Part shown: piece by piece, positions 1-10,898 of the stretch
How positions within the stretch are numbered: position 1 is the stretch's first letter
Layout: each line of letters begins with the position of its first letter
Source: Cylicocyclus nassatus
Lineage: Eukaryota > Nematoda > Chromadorea > Rhabditida > Strongylidae
Assembly: GCA_958299035.1 (NCBI GenBank)
Contig: CATQJL010000223.1
Location: 8,297,753 to 8,361,752, forward strand
DNA length: 64,000 nucleotides
Reading direction: 5' to 3'
Program-made: the position numbers and the translations under genes
The notes under the pieces: model-generated
The model's input: the letters and a program-made list of their open reading frames with translations, nothing else
What the model was told of the DNA's origin: nothing
Database searches by the model: none

Positions 1-385
1 GACATATGTGATAAAAGGAAAAATTATAATCACGTTTGCTCCCGCACAACATCAGGGTGCTCCCAGGTCGAGAGAGCAACCTATGTATCATAGAAAAACA
101 AGTTTTTCTATTCAAATAGTTATTTCATGCTTTTTCGTACCCTTCCCTCCATTATCGTCGTAATGGTGCACAGCAAGACTATCTGACTAATTTTTTCAAC
201 TTATACAAAAAGTTTTGTTTTAACAAAATCGAAATGTCGAAATCGTATGCGCATAAGTTGCTGATTGTGTTTTAAACGCGTTAATTTGCCAGTAACTCAT
301 GAAATGACGTTGAAGCTTCAAATTTGAGCTGGGTTAGAGCTGTCCTATTATAACTTATCACATTTTCGGAAATCATCTCTGAGAA
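1..385. other. no gene recognised
   Basis: AT-rich sequence with stops in all frames and no repeat structure that I recognise. It may be intronic or 3' flanking DNA of the candidate exon that follows on the minus strand. Confidence 0.4.
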
Positions 386-681
386 TTAACGATTTCTTTG
401 CTCTACTCTCAAAAAGCCACATCCAGTGCCACATGTGAAAGTGCCACCTCTGCTGAGTTCCTGTATCGGCTTTATAAAATGAGGAAAGAGTAACACAATA
501 TGCATATTGACTGTAATTTCTATACTAAAAGCGTTAGGGTGTGGTCCTTGAGGCGAAACGTCTTCGAAATTTTTTTTATGGACTTCAGATCCAAACTGTT
601 TTATTATAGGCAACATTAAAGGACCAGACCATCGCAATAGATTCATAGTTGGACCTTCAAATGCATATTTATCCGGTCAAC
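386..681 (-). CDS. hypothetical exon, unrecognised
   Basis: The minus strand is open here for about 98 codons and ends in a stop at 386. From the first Met the frame gives 86 residues. The composition (LLRWSGPLMLPIIKQFG, then VSPQGPHPNAFSIEI, then a Cys-containing end CGTGCGFLRVEQRNR) is not low complexity and looks protein-like. It could be the last exon of a gene that continues to the right, or a chance frame. No family is recognised and no splice acceptor is convincing. It lies 3' of the NTR-like gene on the same strand and is separated from it by a MITE, so it could also belong to an older duplicate. Confidence 0.25.
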
Positions 682-819
682 CCTTGATATTGCCTGAAGC
701 CTGCCTAAACCAGACTTGTTGACATAGGATAGTGCATGAATCATCTCAACAAAACTTTATTGAAAATCATTAAAAAGAACAAGCTGGAAAACTTAGCAAA
801 GAACTAGGATAAGTGACAT

Positions 820-1002
820 AAATCCGCTAGCGTCTCAGTATATTCTTTTGGAAATTTGAAAAATTTGAAAAACAGCTTGAAATTTGAATTTCTCAAACAC
901 AAAGGAAAAATACATAGATCAAACGGTCTGGTCTATGTATTTTTCCCTTGTGTTTGAGAATTTCAAATTAAAAAAAAATATACTGAGACGCTAGCGGATT
1001 TT
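820..1002. repeat. foldback MITE
   Basis: About 180 bp that reads as one long hairpin. The left end AAATCCGCTAGCGTCTCAG returns as its reverse complement at the right end, and the inner arms (CAAACACAAAGGAAAAATAC and its complement) pair up to a short loop near 920. No coding capacity. It lies 3' of the NTR-like gene. Confidence 0.85.
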
Positions 1003-1197
1003 GATACAAACTAGCAACGCGATTGTAGAGAAAGACCGAAGAAAAAAGCAAAGCAGAATTGAAGTGGCGCTAGTAGATGTGACATAAGTACATGACAAGG
1101 TGGTTTCATTCTTTTTGTGAATTCATTAGGGAGAAGGAAGTGAGAGATTTTGTACTTAGCAGTGACAAAAGACTCTTAGGCATAGCACAATTGTAGA

Positions 1198-2238
1198 TCA
1201 ATAAGGACATTCTTGAGTGTCGAGAACACTACGAAGGTCACATAAGTGCTTGAAAAATCCCGTATAAGTTTTATATGATGGATCTCCATCACCTTCGATA
1301 ACTATCACCTTGGACTTGGCCAGCTCAAGCCACATGTGTTCCACTATTACACACTTGACTATACTTCCTTCAATTTCTTTCGGATGTATTATTCCTGCAA
1401 GTTGAATCATAGGCATCAGAACAACTCCAAAAAATTTTTCTAGAGATCTCAACCTCCTATAACTAGATGATCTCCTCGTAGAAGTTTTCCTCGTAAGTCC
1501 CATTGTCTTTCGAATAGCGCATATAGTACTTCATGCGTCTGGAGGCCAACCTAAATCCATTAAATCAATGTCAATAGCCTCGTCTAGAGTATCTTACATG
1601 CTTGTAGACTTCGCTCCAAGATTCCACCTTTACTTGAAATATGGTGTATTTACTTGCGCCATCTACTTTTAGAGCGTCGTGTTCGATAAATACGCGACCG
1701 ACTGAAAACATCATGCATTCTTAGCGAAATAAAAGAATTCTACCTCACAAAGAGGTGTTTACCTAATATAAGATAGGAAAGGTCAATTTTTGAGAATAGA
1801 AGAGTGTGAGCAGTAAACATTTGTTGTAAAGTTTTCTATGACATTTTTTCGTCCTGCGTGTGCTGACTGCGAAGGAATATGGAAGGATCTTCGTTTTTTT
1901 CGTTTGTAAGTTTTGTTTTGCTTACAATATTGAACTCCCAAGTAGGAATTCTCTTTCTTAACACTTCAGTGCAGTTAATAAACAAGTTTGATTTTTGAAT
2001 CCATTCCTGTTTAATGGTGCTGCCACCTAATACTATACTACACACATATAAAGCTCACACTGAAAACGTCGTAAAAGGCTGCCTCACAGTTTTACTCTAA
2101 TTCTAACGGTACCAAAATTTTTTTATAAGCTTTCAATTGAAACTCACCAAATTGAGCTTTGTCGCAAATGAACCCTATTTTCTCTTCGAAAGGCTCAGCA
2201 GTTACACTTCCACCACAGATGAGTAGAATCAGGAGCAT
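1198..2238 (-). CDS. small secreted NTR/TIMP-like protein (4 exons)
   Basis: Four exons join in frame on the minus strand: 2238-2148, 1701-1598, 1550-1454 and 1394-1198. Donors are GTGAGT, GTAAGA and GTTGAG (the last is weak). Acceptors are TTTTCAG, ATTTAG and TTGCAG, and the last intron is 59 bases. The product is 162 residues. It starts with a signal peptide (MLLILLICGGSVTA) and then has ICDKAQFVGRVF, a KYTIFQVKVES strand, LLRGDHLVIGG and SIVKCVIVEHMWLEL. This order (Cys-Asp, VGRV strand, KYT strand, a YLIAG-like strand, then a Cys in a hydrophobic strand) is that of the netrin/TIMP (NTR) fold, an OB-fold of secreted proteins. The CxC start that TIMPs use to bind metalloprotease zinc is absent, so inhibition of metalloproteases should not be assumed. 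The gene model is firm because phases agree across three introns; the family call is inference. Confidence 0.6.
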
Positions 2239-2592
2239 CAGGTGTCTAAAAATCGTGCAAATGGGTGTATGAACAGAACGCCGCCTGCGATGTACTACCT
2301 AAAAAAGCCAGATGCCAGCTTTTATGTTTCCCATTCAGATTAAAGTCCGTTGTGCGAGTTTGTCATAGTGCATTTTGTTGAACCATGTTCTTTCACGAGC
2401 CGTCATTCCGCTGATTTGAATTGTCAAACAATGAAGCTGAACATGTGATCAAGTGCAACCGAAAGTGAATTTGATTCCTAGATTTGCACTGTTTTAGAGC
2501 AAATCTCATTGAATATAATCAAATCTTCCCTCATTCCACAGAATGAATCAAATCTTTGATTGCTGCAAATATTGTTGGGTCAATGTATTTGT
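2239..2592. other. 5' flank of the NTR-like gene
   Basis: Intergenic AT-rich sequence upstream of the predicted start codon at 2238. It should hold the promoter, but I cannot point to a defined element. No open frame or repeat family is recognised. Confidence 0.3.
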
Positions 2593-2633
2593 ATTTCCGG
2601 CAATCAAATATTGAATATTTGATTGCCGGAAAT
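2593..2633. repeat. perfect 20-bp-arm palindrome
   Basis: ATTTCCGGCAATCAAATATT at 2593-2612 and its exact reverse complement at 2614-2633, with one base between. It would extrude as a near loopless hairpin. It may be the tip of an older foldback element whose outer arms have decayed. Confidence 0.9.
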
Positions 2634-3979
2634 AACTAAGCTTATACTGCGCTTTTCACATAATTGCGATCAATCGTTCTCTTGCACTACAAAAAAAGTA
2701 ATGATGTACAATTTTTATAATTACCATGAACATCATGCCCGGACACCAAATACTACGTGCAAGACAAACGTTAACAGTATGTGCCAACGAGGGGAAATTA
2801 GTTCCCTCTACACAATTTCAGTAACAGTCTTTGAACGCTTTTAGGTTAGCAGCTTGGGCAGCTTATTCAGCTCATTTTTTTATTAGCATGTCAACGCATG
2901 ATTCGTGCAATGAATTTTTTTCTGATCGATGTACCAAGGCAACATCTCACCAAATTTGTTAGCATGGAATCACTTTGCGCTAGTTAAGAGCAATTTTTTA
3001 GCGTGAAGCGAGGGTGAAGGGGAATGGGCACAACTTGGGCGATGCCTTGTTTAGAAGGTTTCTAGAAATCTGCGGTCTCCACGGCGTGCCGCGGCTGAGG
3101 CAGGGCTGAGAGAGTATAGGCAGTCCGCGCAGGGCGCGGAAAGTACGCAAGGTGTGTATTGCGCGTCCCTCCCCTTTCTCCGCGCACTCTCACCGCCTGT
3201 TTTCTCTGCGCTTCTTTCAGTCATAAACTGTCTTCATTGGACGCAACAGCGTCGCTCTCCGTGCGCAGCGCGGACGGCCTACACAACCGTATTGCTCTCG
3301 CAGGTCTCCAAGCGGGGTTTTCAAATTTTTATAAAAATTTAGCCCATATCGAGATTGTCACGAAGGCTTATAGTCCACCAAAATCCTGAGACCTAGGCTT
3401 TGCCATGACTGTGAGACAATGCCATCAAATGCAAAATTTGTGGCTAGCGTTCACTCAGAGGTGAAATGCAGATAAAACTTTGTAGTACAGTAGATTGGAG
3501 TTCATATTTTCACAAGTAAGAGGGAAAGCTGGCTAATCAGAATGTTTCTAGTCGAACTGACCATCTAAAACTGCGTCTCTAGGCGAATTCAACTAGAACT
3601 TATCATAGATCTGTTCTCCATACCTGCTTTACTTTTACGTAATTGTACGCGGTTTTTGGCATAAATTCAACCGTAGAAAATCTACTCGACTGAAATTCTG
3701 TTGGAGACTACCGGGCAAAGAACTCCTTGTACAGTATATTCCTTGATCACCACTCTTAAATTGCAGCTTCGAGCGAGGTTTATTAATAGGAAATACAATG
3801 TCTAATAAATGGCGCTCATAACTTCCCATAAAAAGGCAGTGGCAAGAGATTATTTAAACTCGACTTCGCAAACATCTACTGTCTTAAAGATGACCATTGG
3901 ATCACAAATGTTCTGTTTGTGAGTTGTTTCAAAAGCTGCAAATGCTTCTACTACTCAAGTCCTTGAAAACGCTTGACAC
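2634..3979. other. no gene; GC-rich patch at about 3000-3330
   Basis: No supported gene. The stretch at about 3000-3330 is much richer in G+C than its surroundings and carries short dyads such as the CGCGCAGGGCGCGG cluster. Overlapping short frames there have no recognisable product. It could be a dispersed repeat or a promoter-like island. Confidence 0.35.
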
Positions 3980-3999
3980 ACCATGGCACTGTCAGGAAG

Positions 4000-5570
4000 A
4001 GGAAGGTTCGTAGTAAACCTTCCTCATCCCAGCTCAGCTAAGGCGACGTAAGAAGATCTTGGGCGTCTTAGCCATCAACCGAGCTATTGGTTAGTCAAGC
4101 CAAAATAACGGAAGGATCCAAAGGAAGACGAAGCCTCGAGAAGTCCCGAAGGGAAGTCTGCGAACATCAGTGCTGCTGGCCGCATCATTATTGAGCGAAA
4201 ACGGTACCCCGACTTCTTCCCGATATAATGGAGTCTGTCGCGAAAAACTTTTACACCAACCTTTTCGCTCATAAGGATTCCTGACCATTGGAAAAGTTTG
4301 AGAACGGTCACTTTCTTCAAATAGGTCGAACGGGAGGATTTTCGGAACCACCGTCTGATATGCCTGCTGTGTGTTGCACAAGTTTACAAAGATTGTTTTC
4401 GCGTATCTAGAACGCTGGAAGCTCAACTCCCATAAGCAAGCTGAATTCCGCAACGGTTTCACTGCGTAGATGGAACACATTCAGAAGGTTTTGAGGGTCA
4501 TGGAATACCCAGTGCGCCCGTGCTAATCTTTGTCTATAATTGAAACCTTTGGCAAAAGACCAACTCTATCCTGAGGACCTTAGCGGCGCAGCTATTCCAT
4601 CGCCCCTCGACGTCCCAATTGGGAAAGTTGGGAAAGGGGTCCGAGAGGACGACACAATCTCGCCGAAGCTGTTCATCGCGGCCTTGCAGTGGGTGATGAA
4701 GTCATTGACTGAGACGAGAGAGGCATACGAGTTGATAAAAGAATGTTATAAATTCTCTTTTCGAGCAGTACCAATGAAGCAGAGAGTATGCTGAAGGAAC
4801 TAAACGAAGTGGGAAAGAATGTCACTGCGAATAAAGCGGAAGAAAACCTAGTTTATAAGGAAAGCCTTCGCGAAGAATGAAAGAAATTGGAATGCACCCC
4901 TATTACAGAGACTTCTTCTCTTGTGTATCTCGGACGCTTCCATAAACATGAGAAACGACTTGAGGGAAGAAATTAAAGAGGAAGAGAGCAGCATGAGCCG
5001 CTTACGGGCCTTTGAAGAAAGCCAACGACCAGCTGACGAACCCAGAGCTTCGTGCCCACCTGTTCGACTCAACCGTTCTCTCGGCGCCTGTTAGGCAGCT
5101 GAGACATGAACCGACACTGTAGCCACGTCGAAAGCTTCAAGGACCACTCACAGAGCGCTAGAGCGTAGTCTTCTAAAGATGACCCGACACAGTATCTTGT
5201 CGGACTTCGCAGTACTAGTATGAGAAGAATGTCCCGTCTTCGTGATCCAGCGGAATACGCTGCGAAAGCGAAATATCGATGGGCCGGTTACATCAAGAGA
5301 AGAGCAGACAGAGATACCAAGAACAACAGAGTGGATTGCGAAGCAAGACCTTCCCGAAGAAAACCTTCAAAGAGATGAGCAAAAACCTCCAAGGAGATGA
5401 GTGTTTTTGGAACAAGAAACCAGCTAAGATGTCAGCTGGATACGATTTTGGAACTCGCGGACGTAGCCACCGAAAACAACCAAGAAAATCTTGGATATTC
5501 GAAGCGAGGAGCAGGAATCACTGAAAACTTCTGTGCTGGGGCTCACGTCCAAAGACGGCCGTCTAAGCAT
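4000..5570 (+). pseudogene. decayed RTE-type LINE, reverse transcriptase region
   Basis: Remnant of the pol gene of an RTE-clade non-LTR retrotransposon. Joining frames shows in order: an ICLLCVA patch (about 4350), a fingers region with GFTA and HIQKVLRVMEY (about 4450-4510), PIGK followed by GVREDDTISPKLFIAALQW (about 4615-4700, the RQGD..SP motif), SSSTNEAESMLKELNEVGKN (about 4760-4820), ETSSLVYLGR (about 4910), THRALERSLLKMTR (about 5145) and, after the thumb, DPAEYAAKAKYRWAGYI (about 5245-5300) with an RTE-type C-terminus to about 5560. Stops and frameshifts are frequent. The segment that should hold the YADD-type catalytic Asp pair (about 4710-4750) is missing or scrambled. The 5' endonuclease domain is not present. 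It is dead. Confidence 0.85.
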
Positions 5571-5575
5571 CTAAG

Positions 5576-5684
5576 GCTGTGTTCATACTGATCCCGAAGT
5601 TCGGGAACAGTTCCAGCACAGCGCTCAAAGTTAGCGTTGTGCTGAGACTGTTCCCGGATTACGAAATCAGTTATGAACGCAGCT
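5576..5684. repeat. short foldback element
   Basis: GCTGTGTTCATACTGA near the left end pairs with TCAGTTATGAACGCAGC at the right end, with inner arms CGGGAACAGT / ACTGTTCCCGG. About 110 bp, non-coding, directly next to the TTAA-type MITE. Confidence 0.7.
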
Positions 5685-5687
5685 TAA

Positions 5688-6312
5688 AGGCACCGTCCAC
5701 CCAAATTGAGGTTGCTGAGATTATGATACCCAGCAGCTGCGGGGCCCCCGACTGTATGATTGCCCAACTCGCGCTGCCTAAAGTTGCTTCCGAAGCGAGA
5801 AAATTGCTTCGGAAATCGCTTCAGGTGACGTTCGCCACGTTGGCTCCTCCCCCCTTGGAGTGGGCGTGACGTTCGTTCCGCCCCCTTTAGCGAAAGCTCG
5901 AAGCAGACAGCAAGAGTCAGCAATCACCGCACGGTTAGACACACTCTATGCAGGGCGCGCTCACTGACATCTTGTAGGCAAAAATAAGCGTACAAACAAA
6001 CAACGCAACAACAACGCTTACAAATATGAGTTATGATGGAATATCACAAAATAAGCAGCACGGAACAAAAAATAGAACGGAAACGGAAAAACAGAAACGG
6101 ATACACGAGTGCGCTAAACAAGGACGCAGCGCTCCTCTGCGTCCCTACCCTGCCGGCTGCCAGGCGACGTTTACGACGAATTCCGAATGACGTTCAAAAC
6201 CCAGAATTTTGGAGGTTTCTTTCGATTTTATGCCTGGATTCAGATTCAGCGTGCTCAAGAAGTACGAAAAAGAACAAAAACTCGAAATCGAATTTTTGGG
6301 TAGACGGTGCCT
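5688..6312. mobile_element. piggyBac-type MITE (TTAA target)
   Basis: Ends are inverted (AGGCACCGTCCACCCAAA on the left; its near complement ending in GGTGCCT on the right) and are flanked on both sides by TTAA (5684-5687 and 6313-6316). The TTAA duplication is the hallmark of the piggyBac superfamily. The interior is non-coding. The end sequence is close to that of the element at 35255-35681, so the two form one family. Confidence 0.75.
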
Positions 6313-6377
6313 TTAAGCGTCTAGGTATGTGAACAAAAAAAGTACCAACTTGGCTTCGTCTCTTAAGATGAGACATA

Positions 6378-6668
6378 CAGGGCTTATCAATTGCAATGTC
6401 GGGTGCACCAGCCTTATCAGTTGCCGTGTCATGTGCATCAGCATTTCCGCTCCAGTGCGGCCGCTTCGCCTAGACTCTGCATTTCTTCCGCAAGTATGTT
6501 CCCTAATCGTTTTCGCATGCTTAGCGGATAATCGTCCTCCTTTCCCAAGGTCGTGGTAGAAAGATGGTAAATCAGAAAGCATCTTCGCGAAGGAGGTGCC
6601 GAGTCCAGGCGAGACGAACGCGCGAGAGAGGAGATGCTGGTGCACGACTTTGCATTTGATAAGCCCTG
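6378..6668. mobile_element. Tc1/mariner-type MITE
   Basis: Inverted ends CAGGGCTTATCAA...TTGATAAGCCCTG, with arms continuing into GTGCACCAGC and its complement, and TA on both sides. Length 291 bp. No transposase. A TA duplication points to mobilisation by a Tc1/mariner-type enzyme. Confidence 0.8.
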
Positions 6669-6670
6669 TA

Positions 6671-7633
6671 TATTTGGAATCCGCTTGAACCGTTGTTTGC
6701 AAATATGCTGTTAAAAGCTGGTAAACATTATTTCGGGTCGAGTTATGCTCTTTTCTGTGCAAAATGCGTGCTCGTTGAATGGTTATTGACTACGATGCAA
6801 AATATGATTGATTCCGCAATTGCACAATGCTCCTTTTCAAGATCGAAAGACCTGATCCGATGCTAATTCAACATCTGGCAAATTTGAGCAGTTTCCTATC
6901 TACAAACCGTCTTAGCATATTCAGAAGTATGCCAATGGCTCACAAAAGCGAGCTCATAACTTGCTTTAGAAAGACTTTCAGTAGAAAGGGGAAGCACATT
7001 GAATCGGCGTTCAGCTGATTCCAAATATAGAGTCTCATTTGAAAAAGCAGATCTAAGTTAGTACTCTGCTCTTATAAGTATTTTTCAGGCACTCTAAAAT
7101 GCGGCCGATAAAAACAGCGTATGCTGTTTTTATCGGCCGCTGCACGGCTTTCGCAGTGCAGCTTTTTCCTAATACAGTTCAATTAGGAATGCTGTCTGGC
7201 GCTGTTACGGAGCGCTATTCCCTCTCACCGCTGGAAACGTTGCCAAGTTAAGTTATATGGCAGCGCAAAGAGCGGCGAACGTCTCCTTTCGCCTGCTCTC
7301 GTTTCATTGATTTCGAATTCTCCGTACTGCTTACCTATTATTCTTGGCAGCCGTCGACCAGTATGCTCCTGCGAAAGATGTCTTTGATTAGCGATTGAGC
7401 GATATGTTAGTTTTTTTTTGGATGTACAGCGCGATGAGACGGTAATTCATTGATGATGCGGATGGAATGTTGCCGGGAACAGAGAGGCAGTCGACGATCT
7501 ATCCTTGTCAATTCCTCTGAACTCGCTTTGAAAGTAAGCTGATGATTTGGCTTGAAACGAGCAGCTTGTCTCGTGTTTGTGTTTCACTTCCTTAGTTTGA
7601 ATCTCTAGTAGGTTGGTTTTTTGATAATTGTGA
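6671..7633. other. no gene recognised
   Basis: Apart from the hairpin at 7101-7140, I see only short frames and a moderately GC-rich patch near 7180-7300. Nothing here can be assigned. Confidence 0.35.
7101..7140. repeat. perfect 18-bp-arm hairpin
   Basis: GCGGCCGATAAAAACAGC (7101-7118), loop GTAT, exact complement at 7123-7140. No T tract follows, so there is no reason to call it a terminator. It may be the apex of an old foldback element. Confidence 0.9.
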
Positions 7634-8487
7634 CTAGCTGACATATCCGGCTTCGCCCGGCCCTGTTGAAACGCTTTGTTGGAGGTTAGCACCCCTTCTC
7701 ATGCACAACTTTTCCACGCGTGACTCATGCGGTTACTTCTCTCCTGCCCTACCATGGATGTACGCATAAGCATTGCGAGCTGGAAGCAATTGATAGGGCA
7801 TAATACTGAGGATCCTTTTCTACGTACTTCCGCTTATCAGATGGCTTAACCCTGCAATGCTCTCCCACTATTTCATGAAAGTCGAGAGTAGCATTTCTGT
7901 TCGTCAACAATAGTACAGTAAGGGTTAATGTGAGTTAGCACGGTCTGTAATCTATACTACTACCATTCGAAACATTATTTTAGAATTTCTGAGTTCACCG
8001 CATGTTCCAAGAAAGGCGAGCTTTTAGTTTCACTAAGTATCAAATAAATAGAGAGATTTGCAAAGCATGTCTGTTTTGACACACTGAAAAGCGGTTTGAC
8101 ATTTACAACGACACGGCTTCCATGACCTCGCGGAAAGTCATATAACCTCAGCATGAATGTGTACAACATATTCGAACATACACGCAAACCTATCTAAAGT
8201 GCACTTCTTGTCAGTGCTCTTTGCTTGCAAAAACCCAGACTAAGACGTAGGGCTACTCTCACGCCACTTAACAAATAATTTGAAAAGCTTTCATTTTTTT
8301 TTGTATTTAAACAAATCAATACATCGATAGAAGGACCCACTGAATCGCGGCATAAAGTAGCCTATGACCTGCGCCTTGGCTTGTTTATAGAGAAGGAAAT
8401 TCCAGCCTAGTAAATCTACTCAGAAACATTTGTATTCAGAACATAAAATTACACACACAGACACACTTTAATTTTTATTTATATAGA
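7634..8487 (-). mobile_element. non-autonomous Helitron
   Basis: Read on the minus strand it begins TCTATATAAATAAAAATT (5' TC at 8487) and ends with a short GC hairpin (GGGCGAAGCCGG) followed by CAGCTAG at 7634. A 5' TC and a 3' hairpin followed by CTRR are the structural marks of Helitrons. No Rep/helicase coding remains, so it is non-autonomous. The same termini occur at 10899-12141. Helitrons insert between A and T without target duplication. Confidence 0.7.
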
Positions 8488-8962
8488 CTGTGTTCAAATA
8501 AGAACGATTTAATCTTCTGTTACTTCAATTAATGGTCGCGTAGCGAGAACGGCTTTAGTATAGTCAGAGGAATGCTCAGCCGAGGTTGGAGTGATTGATC
8601 GACGCTGGTCTTGATTGGAGCAAATTCACTTCGAACTGGGGCTTGAAAACGGAACCTTACTATACTTCTAGGTGCCTGGGAAGTTTTCAGATTGTAGGTC
8701 TTCTAATTTGACAATCACAAAATTATGAATACTTGATTTTAAATTCTGTAATCAGAATGCAAGGAAAGAAGTCTTATGAAACTCTAATTATGGCCGTCGT
8801 AAGGTTTATCAGACTCTGCTCAAAATGTGCGGTCTCGAATTTCTAAGTTCTGAGTGGTTTGCACATTCTAGAATCACAAAATCGGCTCCTTAATTTTAAA
8901 TTTTAAACCTCACAGCGTACCTTGACTTTTAGAAGTCATAAAGTCTTATTTTGTTGTCCTTT
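8488..8962. other. no gene recognised
   Basis: AT-rich, stop-rich sequence between the Helitron and the next MITE. No repeat structure seen. Confidence 0.35.
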
Positions 8963-9215
8963 TTAGCCGCAGAGCGCATGAGGCGCAGAGTTCGCGAAAA
9001 TAACGAAATCGAAGATACGCTCGTCGCGTTCCCGCCCGCTCAACTAATATTGGTTCTGCGCTTTCGTCATGCATGGCCTTTACAAGCGTTAGATTGACTT
9101 ATAAAGGCTATTGCATGACGAAGGCGCAATAGCGTCAATAGCTGAGCGTGCGCGAACTCGGCGCGCGCGTATCTTCACCGTTATAAATCCTGCGCCTCAT
9201 GCGCTCTGTGGCTAA
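8963..9215. mobile_element. GC-rich foldback MITE
   Basis: Ends TTAGCCGCAGAGCGCATGAG and its near complement at 9196-9215 enclose a second inverted pair near the middle (GCGCTTTCGTCATGCATGGCC against GCATGACGAAGGCGC). About 250 bp, non-coding. Confidence 0.8.
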
Positions 9216-9575
9216 TAAAGCCGCATTCGCGCCCAAGGGTATTGCGCCTTCATCATGCAGCAGCCTTTAGTTGCGCATCGGTAGCACGGGACTCGCCGTG
9301 TTCCGTATCATATACTCAGGTGATAGCAATATTTCGTTTTGTAATTCAATTTTATGTTCCTTTACCTGTGGTATGATATAACCAGTGCTTTCTGCTGCGC
9401 AGAGGTAAAGCACTTGCTCTCCTACCTATAGGCCTTCCAGCTCGCGTGATGTTGAGTCTCAAACTAACAGTGCAATGCTCTCTATCGTAAATGAATTGCA
9501 AACAGCTACTTATTTCATGAGCTTTCCCATGTAGGAGCAGTACAATACCGCTCACATTTTTAGAAAAAAAGACGC

Positions 9576-9680
9576 GAATGTATGGACATGTATGGACATG
9601 TACGGACATGTCCATACATGTATGGACATATCCGTACATGTCCGTACATGTCCATACATGTATGGACATGTCCATACATC
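9576..9680. repeat. self-complementary minisatellite, left arm of element A
   Basis: Tandem TGTATGGACATG, TACGGACATG and their complements alternate, so each small block is itself a palindrome around ACATGT. Copies lie near the termini of all four arms (also 13430-13522, 44135-44215 and 56556-56658). The open frames it makes on both strands (YGHV, TCPYM repeats) are by-products of the repeat. Confidence 0.85.
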
Positions 9681-10898
9681 AGCGTCGCGTGGCCATATCT
9701 CGCTTCAGAGTGGACGAATTCTGAATCCAGAGCCACCATTCGATTCAGCTCGGCGCGGAGAATCTTCTGATATACTGGAGGTGGGGGTACGATGTCTTCG
9801 ATATTCCGTTTCCAGTTTTTTCAATTTGTTCTGCGGAGGTCTTTCGCGAATGTGTGCAACGCCTACCCAACATAGAAGACTTTACTAAGTACTATTCGAT
9901 AATATTGTTATTGTAGATTATCGTGCGCTGAAAAATAAGCTCAGACTTCTTTCCAAAGGAGATAGAAGCGTTGGTGAATTTTGGAAAAATCACGCGTCTT
10001 TAAATTCTACTGGCCATAACTTCCTTAGGAATAAGTATATTCTAAATCCGAAAACAGCGCCTTGCTCAGCTCATCAAGGCGAATCTTCTCATATACAGCA
10101 TGTCCTTGATAATTCGATTTCAGTATTCTTGAATCTTTCTGAGGACGTCTTTTCGCGAAGGTGTAAAGCAGCGAGCATTGACCCGATTACATTCCAGCAA
10201 GGATTTTTCGATAGCACTTTTTCTGTGGATTATGATGTGCTAAATAATAGCCACAGGTTTCTTTTCAAAGGAAATAGAACGGCTGGTGAATTGTGGAAAA
10301 ATCTTGTCGTCCCAAATTCTACTCACCATATCCGCAGGATACGAAGCTATCTTGCTAAGCAGATGTGAGTTTCGAAATCAGCAGGTCGCATAACCTCTAC
10401 GTGCAAGTTTTCCGATATGTTCGGGTTATTCCATTTTTTCTCGTTTTACGCTCCGGAAGCTCGCCGATGGATTTTGGTCAAAATGTTGATGCTCTTGAAT
10501 TGTAAGGAAACTTCGCTTATAGAGGTTTTCGGACACGCTCTTTACGAAAATCGTGGTCTTTGAGGATTAGGGTCTTTTTGGAGAGATACGGTGAGGTGAC
10601 TGTAACTGCATCACGAAAGTCCGTAACTTTGGCCGCACTTCTCGCGTATCTGTCAGGAACCTTGCCTGCTTGCTTTTCTCAGTCAAAGTTACTAGGTATT
10701 GTACTATCGAAAGGTGCATTACTCAGGCTCCAGTCTGTGAAATTCGCCGAGTTACGAGCCTACGAAAACATGTCATCGTGAATTTTGCCCAGAATGCAAA
10801 GATCGCATATTTCGTCGAAATTTCTCCGTGAGTGCTTGTATGACGCTCGCTGCAGATATTATGTTCGCTTCGTCCAACCACTCCCACTGTATTGTATA

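Noticed and set aside
1836..2045. Minus-strand frame inside the first intron of the NTR-like gene, ending in a GTAAGC donor; considered as an exon.
   Set aside because: Exon 1 joins the exon at 1701 directly in phase, whereas including this stretch brings a stop. Alternative splicing remains possible.
4084..4480. Minus-strand frames of 78 and 129 codons.
   Set aside because: They are opposite-strand shadows of the RTE reverse transcriptase remnant on the plus strand.
7101..7140. Strong hairpin considered as a transcription terminator.
   Set aside because: No T tract follows and the genome is eukaryotic; it is better seen as a foldback relic.
9352..9888. Frames on both strands made of YGHVHTC / MSIHVWTCPYI repeats (also near 13.4, 44.1 and 56.6 kb).
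   Set aside because: They are translations of the self-complementary minisatellite and are open on both strands at once.
10129..10368. A 79-codon frame (starting MNLSEDVFSRRCKAAS) that recurs in all four arms of elements A and B.
   Set aside because: Between A and B most differences change the amino acid, the frame sits in a degenerate tandem unit and has no start or splice context. Its recurrence comes from the repeat itself.
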